Part shown: one piece after another, positions 56,162 through 64,000 of the stretch
Layout of the letters: each line of letters opens with the position of its first letter
How positions within the stretch are numbered: the first letter of the stretch is position 1
Assembly: GCF_000764305.2 (NCBI RefSeq)
Contig: NW_025931631.1
Location: 124,001 to 188,000, forward strand
Direction of reading: 5' to 3'
DNA length: 64,000 bases
Origin: Hyalella azteca
Taxonomy: Eukaryota > Arthropoda > Malacostraca > Amphipoda > Hyalellidae
Notes under the pieces: model-generated
Databases searched by the model: none
Seen by the model: only the letters and a program-made list of their open reading frames with translations
What the model was told of the DNA's origin: nothing
Position numbers and translations under genes: made by a program

Positions 56162-56646
56162 AATTGTGATTTGAGAAAGGAGTTGACCGAAATGCCTCTG
56201 GTCAAAAGTTCAGCAGGATTATCTGTGGTTGGTACATGGTGAATAATAGCATTAGGGCACAAGTCATGAATATTGGCTACTCGCTGTTTAACGTAGCTTT
56301 TGTTGGATCTGCAATTCTTGACCCAGGACATGGCAATTTCGCTGTCGGTCCATAAATGAATCTGGCTTATCGTTAGTTCCAACTGAAATGTGGTACACAG
56401 AAATTTGGCAAGGCGCGCGGCTACATTTAATGCAGTTAGTTCTAATTGTGGGAAAGATGGGGATTTAATGGGAGCAAGCATTGATTTAACAATGATAAAG
56501 TCCACGAAATGATTTTCGACTAGATAAGCAACTGCGCCGTAAGAGCGTCCACTAGCATCAGCGAATATGTGCAGCTGTGGATTGTTAAATGAAGTTGACA
56601 TTTTGCGTGGAAACTCAAGAGGCAACAGGGTTAGTAATTGATTCAT
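56008..56646 (-). pseudogene. BEL/Pao RNase H
   Basis: The 212-codon frame has HIFADASGRSYGAVAYLVEN (first catalytic Asp), SFPQLELTALNVAARLAKFL (catalytic Glu), HLWTDSEIAMSWV (third Asp) and HVPTTDNPAELLTRG (fourth acidic site), then LWHQGPIWLANQ. All four acidic positions are visible, so this is the best-preserved domain of the element. RNase H removes the RNA of the RNA/DNA hybrid during cDNA synthesis. The last ~50 codons are in an alternative frame to 55718-56161. Confidence 0.92.
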
Positions 56647-56655
56647 GTACGAAAC

Positions 56656-56880
56656 TCAACGCATTTGAAAATTTTCTGGAAGCTGCTCGTCCCAAGAAAT
56701 CTCCTCTCGCCAAAGGTCCTGAATTAACAATTTGCTCTTAATTGTAATCGGTAACAGATATGCTAATGGGTCGAATAGTTTAGATGCTTGGTTTACAACA
56801 GATCGTTTAGTTGTTACAGACATGGTTAAGTTAAGATATGAACCAAGGCTCAAGGTATCAGTCTCGGTATTCCACTGCAA
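56656..56880 (-). pseudogene. BEL/Pao RT thumb/connection
   Basis: The frame MQWNTETDTLSLGSYLNLTM then TKRSVVNQASKLFDPLAYLL and LIQDLWREEISWDEQLPENF fits the BEL/Pao 'LGxxW…TKRxxLSxxxxxFDPLG…LxQxLWxxxxxWDxxLP' segment between RT and RNase H. Confidence 0.85.
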
Positions 56881-56908
56881 TCCTAATACATTACACTGAA
56901 CATGGGTT

Positions 56909-57250
56909 TCAGATGTGCATCGTTCTAGAATCTAGATCGTTAAGAATTCGGCTGTAAGATCGCCAGTCTCTAAGGGTAAAGCCACCTTTCCCCATGAGCG
57001 CTTTACTGGCTGCGTAGAACTCGACAAGTTCGGCTTCAGTTTTAAATGAATTTACAACATTATCTACGTATATGTTGCGTTGAATTGAATTGGCAGCGAT
57101 TGTATTCAGTCCCGATAAATGATGGCGGATTGTTGCGTTTAGTATGAATTGGCTTGCTGTGGAACCAAACAAAACTACTTTGAATCTGCAAGTTAATATC
57201 GGACTGTTTCTGGCAAATGGGTCTTTAGGCCAAAAAAAATCTACAAGCAT
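56909..57250 (-). pseudogene. BEL/Pao RT, palm with altered YVDN box
   Basis: The 113-codon frame contains FFWPKDPF, CRFKVVLFGSTASQFILNAT, the catalytic box IYVDNVVNSF (YVDN codons at 57059-57070) and GGFTLRDWRS. The second Asp of the usual YVDD is Asn (GAT to AAT), which would remove a metal ligand. It is most simply post-mortem decay. Intervening 57251-57384 holds the middle of the domain in broken frames. Confidence 0.88.
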
Positions 57251-57384
57251 CGCGATCTACTTCGTTTAGGCCAATCATTAGAAATGCCTTCATGATATCT
57301 GAAATACAGGCATGTGGATGCAGCCTGAATCTAAGAAGTACTCTGGTCAAATCATTTAAAAGGGGCGGCCCAGTCACTAGACAG

Positions 57385-57687
57385 TCAGTCATTAAGTGAC
57401 GCATGATTTTTTGATATTCTAGCTGAACAATCGTATACTACTCGTAATGGGATAGTGACGGAGTTCTTTATGACTGCATGATGCGGCAAGTAATGAATTA
57501 TTTGATTAGCGTTGGTAGCAGTATCGACAACTTTTACAAATCCCAGTGAAATTTGCTCTTTAATGACGTCATTGTAGGCTTTCATCATGGCAGGCTCCTT
57601 CGCAAGGCTACGTCGAAGACTATAGAGCCTTTTCAAAGAAAGATTTTTATTCGTTGGAAGTGGCGGACGATTGGCTTTCAAAGGCAA
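57385..57687 (-). pseudogene. BEL/Pao RT, fingers region
   Basis: The 100-codon frame has MPLKANRPPLPTNKNLSLKR, DVIKEQISLGFVKVV, HYLPHHAVIKNSVTIPLRVV and YDCSARISKNHASLND. These are the BEL/Pao RT N-terminal blocks (LPWK…RPxLPxN, YLPHHxV, R-V-V-x-D-x-S-A, SLND) with the first catalytic-region Asp. Confidence 0.9.
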
Positions 57688-57942
57688 ACTTACTGAATAT
57701 TTGCCGTTCGAGTACGAAATGCTATCTTAATTTGAATCTTGTCAAGTCAGATACGTCTTCGCTCGTGGTTTAATGCTAACTGCATCAAGTTCCCACATTT
57801 GCTTTAATGCAGCTTAAAAGCTCATTTGACATACATTATTTCCTGTTAGAACTCACTCTTTTAATGAATCGTTCAAGTTATTGGAGGAGTCAAATGACGC
57901 TACTTTAAGAACAGTTGTGACTGTAGAGATTTTGCCTGAATT

Positions 57943-58164
57943 CTAGACGTTCCCAATGACAAGAGAACCCATCTTTGTTTGAATTGAATATAAATCTTCA
58001 AAGATTTTCGTTCCGTGAACGAATTTGTGATAATTATCAACTCCAATAATCAAACTAAGATCTGAATAAACGTCTGTGGACGAATCGTCAGCCAAAACCA
58101 TTCCAAATGACTTTAATCTGTCTATAACCTTCGCTCTACCAGCCATCGCGAGACGGCGTGGCAT
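57943..58164 (-). pseudogene. BEL/Pao protease-to-RT linker
   Basis: 73-codon frame with ADDSSTDVYSDLSLIIGVDN and TKMGSLVIGNV, matching the 'IDILIGxDxYW…G…xTxxGWxLxG' segment of BEL/Pao pol. It connects the protease to the RT. Confidence 0.75.
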
Positions 58165-58169
58165 GGAAT

Positions 58170-58400
58170 CAACAACAATTGCTCGAACAGTTACTTTATC
58201 CCACTTTGCACAATACTACGAATTCGACAATAGGATAAGACTTCTCCGCACCCATCGACGCGAAGCCGTCCACAGCCATGGTGATTTCGGATACAGTTTT
58301 CAACTTATTAGCTTCAACAAACTCTGAACTAATGATTGTTCTTTAGGAACCAGTGTCAAACAGAGCTTTACATTTGAAACTTTCGCTGGCGTTAAGGGTG
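58170..58400 (-). pseudogene. BEL/Pao aspartic protease remnant
   Basis: The minus frame reads SFKCKALFDTGS with the active-site D-T-G-S at 58346-58357, immediately followed by TAA, then RTIISSEFVEANKL and a strand-rich stretch ending IVEFVVLCKV. The continuation in another frame (57943-58164) gives SLIIGVDNYHKFVHG, the 'I-G-x-D-x-x' strand that closes BEL proteases and leads into the RT. It would cleave the Gag-Pol polyprotein. Confidence 0.8.
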
Positions 58401-60544
58401 TGCGATATTGAAAGCAAAGCTGTTGACGGTGAGCTCAGTGAGCTGCGACGTTCTCACTCGTGTCGACATTCCAGATTCGAGAAGCCTCAGTCACTTCTCA
58501 GCCTTATGCGCGTCAACATTTCCGTCTTTCTAGCGACTAGAACTTGCATCAGCGTGTAAATTTTAAACCAGGAAGGCTTTGCTTTTATGTTGTCAAGTAG
58601 GAAAGTACGGTATAATTGTGAGATAAATGCGTAGGTCTTCATCGTACAAAGCAAGTCAAACAATATTGTACGCTTAATAAGAATTTTAAGAACCTGCAAA
58701 AACGCGTAGCTTCGCTGGAATGGCCGCTCCCGTCAGAACGTGTGGACGGTAGCTCAGTTTTTCGTTGCCTGCATCCAGCTTTACATGAAGACTGCTGCAA
58801 CGTGGAGAAGACCATACCTGAAAAACGCAGAAGCTCCTCTCAACCCTTACATAATAGCTTGCAGTGTTCTAGGTCTAGGATAACTATCAGTTAATTACCA
58901 CGTCGCACGTAGACATATTCAGACTTCAGAGTCGCGCATATTGATTACTGCGCTGTCAGTTCTGCGTCGCTTCAGCCCAGCTTGTGATGAATATTAAGGG
59001 AATATTAATACGTCCAATATTAAGGATGAAGTGAACATAAACGAGGGAATTGAAGTTGGATCATCACTGCCGTGCTGTGAGCCCCTGTACTCAATTGTAT
59101 AAATCCTGGATAGCTTGCGTTCCGGTGCAGCGAAGAACTTTACATTTCCGAGTGATCTCAGTCTTCGTAGCCTACGAACTTTGCAGGACATGAAAGAAAG
59201 ACTGACGATAATCGTGTACACGTACCGAGCATTACTTCGCCTGAAGGGAGAAACTTAGGAAGCGACGCCCGTTTCTCGGAGCAACGCCAGGAGATGATTT
59301 CGGACAGGACGGAAAGTGCATTCTCTCGCTGGCGATTAGAGAACAAAATCTACATCATCGGGATAAATATATCACAGTTTTCATCTTTCATCACTAGAAC
59401 TTTATCTTAGTTTTGATAATTTGCCTTTAGCCTGGGCTGAACGCCACGCTGTCACTGGTTTTACTAAGGTTATTTGGACTTGAAAGTTTAATCTGATGAA
59501 TTAACCTGGACTTCTACGAAGTAGAGTTGAGCTAGCATACTATTAAAGTTAAACGAAGCTTGATAACTATCGAAGAGCTATGGAAATTATACTTTTTCTG
59601 CATGAGTTAATGAAAATCGTCAATTATTTTATTGAATAGTAAATAATCAAAATCTTGCGCTCACTGTGTCTCATCAGTTGTTGGCCTCATCTTCTGCTTT
59701 TTGAAGGAAATCGAAGAAATACACAGAAGCAGCAAGGTACAAAAGTATACAAAGCCTGTCTACTCTCCCGCTACCAATAGACATGAAGATGAAATCAATT
59801 AAGAAATATATCAACCAGAATCACGTAGAATGTCGCCTCCAGCAGTCTAGCCATGGTTGTGAAGGAAAACATTTCGCGTACCATTATCACTGTAGAAAAC
59901 TTGAGGGCCATCATGGTGCCTTCATGCAACATCTTGAGTCCGGTCGTTCCACTTTTAAATTTCCGGTTTCTACTTGCAGTCTCTTCGATGTTAGTTCTTA
60001 GTTAGTTTTATTAATGATCCGATTTAAATTTTTCACAGGTTACCAAAGCACGGCCAACTTTGCCACATTTATTATACGGGCACACCTCGCCCCTCGTTTT
60101 TTTTCATTTTATGGCTTTGTAAAATCAATTCTTCGACTTTCTCTTTGGTATGGCTAAATCGATTCAAATTCGCACGACGAACAATGACTCCACACAAGAA
60201 ACGCAACGACGGTGTTCGAAATATAACTGACGAGATCGACGTAGCCAGGATAATACGGAAATTTCACTCGCAGGATACTTCTCTGGCAAATTAGAGAACA
60301 GTCTTCCAGAACCTTCGTATATCACTGCTGCGAACTTCGTCGGTTCATTTGTCAATCCCTTATGAATGAAGCAACTAATACAATTAAGACCTAAGCAAAG
60401 GTTTATACATTCGTTAATTCAAGCCTCTCAACTTCAAAAAGAATCCTTTGATCTCATTCTAGTTAGTAAGCGTAGTACAATTAGAGCTAGTGCAACTCTT
60501 TTTACAAATTCCAGCTGATACGAGGTCGCATGCGAGTTGGACGA
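58401..60544. other. No recognised gene
   Basis: It may hold the decayed gag of the BEL/Pao element, but no CCHC or capsid motif was found. Short frames at 59158-59346, 59783-60001 and 60164-60355 are unassigned. Confidence 0.4.
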
Positions 60545-60645
60545 TTGTCTCGAGACCTTACATCTCGTAGGTTATGTTCATCATGACTTACGGTGCGAGA
60601 TAGCTAAATAGCTGGCGCTAGTAAACATGTGGCCACTAAACTAAC
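60545..60645 (+). repeat. Dispersed repeat F, copy 2
   Basis: Counterpart of 52740-52860. It is followed by 'tgcgttcacacgggt(t/g)atttgt', which reappears at 62070, so the repeat family may extend further. Confidence 0.85.
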
Positions 60646-61219
60646 CCAACGTTATGCGTTCACACGGGTTATTTGTCGGGCACTAATTTTGACCACTAAT
60701 TAGGCAAATATCACTGACCCGGGGCCATGAAGGCACTGCAGCATGTTATCGCAGGGCTCGCGGTTTGGAGGCCCTGCTACACGGGTCACCAGCTGCAGTT
60801 GTCCCCTGTGTAGCCGAGCCAGGTCAGACCAACTGGCGCGAGCAGCGCGCAGCTCCGCTACTGCGCAGTCTGGCGTGGATAGCTCGAGGCCGCTGGTGTA
60901 GCAGCTTCCGTGCGACTTCTGCCACGTCGCCAGCTGCGGATGAATGATGAGGATACGTGTCTAATATGGCGTGATAAGGAAATAAAGAAAAATTGGAGTA
61001 GGAGAGAGATGACATTCGAAATGAAAGATAAGTAGAGTGAGGAGGAATTATAGAGAATGTGTTGAAGGCAGAGATGATACAGTGAAGCCCATGTGAAGCC
61101 TAAGTGAGTAGGAAGAGGTAAAACAAGACTACTTTTATCATGTCAACAAGGCTGATTCAATCAAACACAAAGAAATTTTCGCAAAATTTAACAGACGTTA
61201 AGGACGGAAATGCATATAT
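60646..61219. other. GC-rich block, no recognised gene
   Basis: 60720-60950 is GC-rich with two opposed 60-codon frames but no domain; it then grades into purine-rich DNA. Confidence 0.4.
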
Positions 61220-61220
61220 T

Positions 61221-61425
61221 TTAACACGTTTTTCTTAGCTTCGCGTTTGTTTGTTTGTTGTTAACATTGACAACGAAAATTAGCCCACTTCTGATTGTTC
61301 TAGAGATCTGAAATTCGTCATGCAGGCTATTTTCGCCTAACAATTTCAGATACAATCATAAAAACTAGTAATTAGAGACCTAAATTAGTTTAATTGAGTA
61401 AAGTATATATATATATATATATATA
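61221..61425 (+). mobile_element. Family E (CACGTTTTT), copy 2, with TA microsatellite
   Basis: Begins taacacgtttttcttagctt and follows copy 1 through 'ttcagatacaatcat', then 'ctagtaattagagacctaaa', to a (TA)n tract at 61404-61425. The right end may be the fold-back that follows. Confidence 0.7.
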
Positions 61426-61519
61426 GTATGACGTGCTGGCGCTCACGTTATAGACGAGCAGGCGCTAACGCTGCGTATCATCGATACGTACGTCAACTCA
61501 TACTTAATCAAGTCTTAAT

Positions 61520-61807
61520 CGTTTTTCTTGTGGACTAAAAAGTAGAAAATAAAATACTTAAAAAAAACTTTTTAAAAAACCACGTTTTTCTTGTGGACTA
61601 AAAAGTAGAAAATAAATTATGCTTCGCCCCAAAAAAACGTGGGTCGGGCTGTACGTTCACCATCAAATTTCCGAAATTTAAGTGTTGTGTGCTTTTCGCT
61701 TTAATCATAAATCTGCCCGACACACGTTTTTTTGGGGCGAACCATAATTTATTTTCTACTTTTTAGTCCACAAGAAAAACGTGTTTTTTAAGTTTTTTAA
61801 GTATTTT
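61520..61807. mobile_element. Fold-back with ~100-bp arms
   Basis: Arms 61545-61649 and 61715-61807 are inverted copies with few differences (key phrases cttgtggactaaaaagtag and cgccccaaaaaaacgtg), separated by 65 bp. The outer 33 bp of the left arm (gtttttcttgtggactaaaa…) also occur as a direct repeat 63 bp upstream (61520). Confidence 0.85.
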
Positions 61808-62344
61808 ATTGATGTATGTATTCTAATGTGTGCCCTTGTGAAAGCATTAACTCACAGGTGTTCAAATGCCATATATCCTCAGGCTCAGGCGTCTCCAGGT
61901 CCGAGACGTCAGAGCTGAGATGTTCATATCCCCCTAAACAGCCGCCCTATTAATTGCGGCCCAAAATGACTTCATTCTTAGCTATCTAAAATTCTAAATG
62001 AAGTGCTCTGGAAAAAGAAACGTAAGTCCAAGACAATATGCACTCGCAAATGTTGTTTGATTACGTCATGCGTTCACACGGGTGATTTGTCGGGCATGGA
62101 CATACGTTACTATAATCGTGATCTCGCAGGCATATAGAACTGTAACGAATTGTGTCAGTTTACAACAACGCGAGGTCTTGGAGAGCTTTCCATCGTTCCT
62201 TTACAGTAGGTAACTGCAGTTATAAAGATTCAAGTCGTCCTAAGATTGATAGATCGCGCCCATAGTGATGTTGCATCTGCAAAAGCATCAGCCTCTCACC
62301 ATTTTAGAGGAATAATGTAGCAGCGCCTTGGCATCTGCACGCGC
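61808..62344. other. No recognised gene
   Basis: Contains the phrase shared with 60.65 kb (62070) only. Confidence 0.4.
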
Positions 62345-62505
62345 CTGCACTAAGCACTTTTGTTAAATGTTAATATATTTAAATTGAAGTTATTTCATCA
62401 AGCGGTGATCCCGCGGTTCCAAAAATGGCGGGAAAGCTCTAGTATAGTCACGCCGTTGTAAAAGTAGTCTATATAATCCACGCTCAAGCTGGGGGAAGTT
62501 CAAAC
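62345..62505 (-). repeat. Dispersed repeat C, copy 2
   Basis: Reverse complement of 42009-42160; 'caaaaatggcgggaaagctc' is the best-conserved part. Confidence 0.8.
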
Positions 62506-62573
62506 GTCATAGGTAGAAATTAATGTTTCGTATGTGAACAGCAGTGCACATTTCGTATGTCCGCTAAGGCTCG

Positions 62574-62610
62574 GCGGTAAATACTGTCGGACGCTGGCAG
62601 TATTTACTGC
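62574..62610. repeat. Hairpin, 13-bp arms
   Basis: gcggtaaatactg (62574-62586) and cagtatttactgc (62598-62610) pair with one mismatch. Confidence 0.75.
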
Positions 62611-62839
62611 CCTGTGTGAAAGGGGTTTAAGACTGTAGCGTGTTCTAACGTCCAAAGTGGACTGAACTGCAGAATTACACAATACTGCGCCAACCAATCA
62701 CGTCTTGCGCTTACTTCATTATGTAGCAGGAACACACGTGATTGGTTGACGCAAATATGTTGACGTAGTGAGCCATCAGTGTGGCACACGGGCGTGACAC
62801 GGCTAAAGATACTTAGCATTAAATACTAAAACCTGAATT

Positions 62840-63006
62840 TTTATCAGAAGAGATTTTTATACCCTTTTAGCGGACTGCCAGTTAGCAGAACTGAAGCGGA
62901 AGCTAATTAGTCCGTTTATGGTTTTCAAAGTTAGCTGAAAAGTTAATCCGATAAAGAAAAAGTTAGCTTTGCTAATAAGCGGTTAGTGGAACTGTGCCCA
63001 CCACTG
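62840..63006 (-). mobile_element. hAT-like MITE end (CAGTGGTGGGCAC)
   Basis: The reverse complement starts cagtggtgggcacagttcca, a hAT-style terminus, followed by subterminal 'gttagc/gctaac' motifs typical of such MITEs. Only this end was found; the inner boundary is a guess. Confidence 0.45.
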
Positions 63007-63807
63007 CTCAATGCATCCTCCGACTATCCGCGTGCTTGCACATGCATTGCTTTTTTCTACAATGCTCCGATATCGAAGTGAGCGATAGCATGCATGCACT
63101 CACGCGCTCTTCATTGAATGTTGGCGATGTAGGAATTAAATGTCAATTTAATTTCCTCTGCACTGAGGCGGATAATAAGCCAATATTACGGTACAGTGGC
63201 ATCCAACTCTCACGGTAGGAGACAGGACCATCCAGTATCGCGTTTTGCGTTACGTTTCTTTTAAGGCGTAAGCCTTGCCTAACTGCAAGGTATTCATTAT
63301 ACTACAAGTTACTTGGTCAACAGGGAGCTGTGTTGAGACCAACTGACTTTTCACGAATCAGATAAAATGAAAAATAACATAAACAGGAGCAAATCTTCGA
63401 ATGAACTTTTTACGAGAGTCAACATTAGGTTAAAGTTAGGCCCGCAACTGTACTAGACGTGAACGTTCTTGTCTCGAGAGTCGAGACACGAAGTCGTGGA
63501 CTCGTGTCGACTATCTGCTCTACAGCGAGGCTGCCAATCGTCAGCCGACCCCGACTACCGAGCCCAACAGCAAGCAGAGGTATCAACGCCCGGACAGCTT
63601 GAACAGCTGAGATGGACGCCCCGCAGCCAAGGACCATTAGATTTCTATTGTGACGAGTCAATTCACAACGAAATCAACGTAAATTATACACCTGTTTAAC
63701 AACAGCTTTTAAATTTTAATAATACATTTATAGAATGAAGCCTAAATATAAACTATTCCATGTAGAAAACGATTGAAAAATTCATTTTAACAGCGGAAAT
63801 ACGTTAT
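63007..63807. other. No recognised gene
   Basis: A GC-rich block at 63460-63660 carries opposed frames (63425-63661 minus, 63469-63699 plus) with no domain. Confidence 0.4.
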
Positions 63808-64000
63808 TTTAACACGTTTTTCTTAGCTTAGCTTCGCGTTTGTTTGTTTGTTGTTAACATTGACAACGAAAATTAGCCCACTTCTGATTGCTCTAGAGAT
63901 CTGAAATTCGGCATGCAGGCTATTTTCGCCTAGCAATTTCAGATACAATCTTAAAAACTAGCAATTAGGGACCTAAATTAGCTTAATTGAGTAAAGTATA
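63808..64000 (+). mobile_element. Family E (CACGTTTTT), copy 3, cut by the window end
   Basis: Starts taacacgtttttcttagctt and matches copy 2 through 'gagtaaagtata', where the window ends. Confidence 0.8.

Larger units (their letters stand above)
55145..58400 (-). mobile_element. BEL/Pao LTR retrotransposon, pol remnant of 3.2 kb
   Basis: On the minus strand the order protease, RT, RNase H, inter-domain, integrase is exactly that of BEL/Pao pol. No LTRs were recognised on either side; the 5' part (gag) is lost or unrecognisable beyond 58400, and the integrase is cut at about 55160. At least eight stops or frameshifts separate the pieces. Three different BEL/Pao remnants lie in this window; this is the longest. 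Confidence 0.92.

Noticed and set aside
1..64000. CRISPR arrays, operons or bacterial mobile elements
   Set aside because: The sequence is eukaryotic in every recognisable feature; the tandem arrays have no spacers of constant length between identical repeats.

Overview
The window looks like intergenic, repeat-dense DNA of an invertebrate animal, most likely an arthropod. It is AT-rich, has no operon-like gene packing and no long open reading frame, and contains one run of Ns (18370-18440) plus a single N at 54964. The mobile-element mix is BEL/Pao, Ty3/gypsy, Penelope-like (PLE), non-LTR, hAT, YqaJ-encoding and several MITE families. BEL/Pao and PLE together argue against a mammal. I find no intact multi-domain host gene. 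The best candidate for a still-coding exon is a two-finger C2H2 ORF at 44642-45031 (minus). The species cannot be fixed from the sequence alone.

Layout. 0-14 kb: short tandem repeats, a gag-type CCHC knuckle remnant (1153-1371), two small TIR elements (4735-5006 and 5626-5768) and a TTAA-flanked element (11206-11560) in otherwise featureless AT-rich DNA. 14.4-16.5 kb: an 18-bp minisatellite with a longer-period duplication, a 26-bp-arm hairpin, a TTAG microsatellite and a fold-back element. 19-27 kb: two ~870-bp hAT-like MITEs in opposite orientation, each with a large internal hairpin, then a 5'-truncated PLE with RT, GIY-YIG C-terminus and a hammerhead-ribozyme-like 3' region. 29.5-30.1 kb: a 14-bp minisatellite. 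31.7-32.8 kb: a caspase pseudogene followed by a non-LTR RT fragment. 34.1-35.2 kb: a 1-kb TIR element into which a 240-bp PLE tail has inserted with a 13-bp target duplication. This tail carries a second hammerhead-like motif.

36-39.7 kb: two BEL/Pao integrase remnants and a gypsy RT remnant. 40.7-45.6 kb: a YqaJ-nuclease ORF, a hAT dimerisation-domain fragment, two retropepsin remnants, the zinc-finger ORF and a complete 276-bp TTAA element. 48-53.5 kb: a non-LTR C-terminus, a tandemly duplicated CCHC ORF and a HYOU1/GRP170-type pseudogene. 53.6-58.4 kb: a third hAT-like MITE broken by a TTAA-type element, a non-LTR ORF end whose last codons are tandemly triplicated, and the longest element here, a decayed BEL/Pao pol running minus from 58.4 to 55.1 kb. 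60.5-64 kb: dispersed repeats, a long fold-back and two more copies of the 45-kb TTAA family.

The elements show layers of insertion (MITE in MITE, PLE in TIR element, non-LTR against BEL/Pao), and almost every coding piece is broken by stops or frameshifts. The genes therefore do not act together as a pathway. The most biologically interesting content is RNA-level (PLE hammerhead motifs and large hairpins) and repeat architecture.
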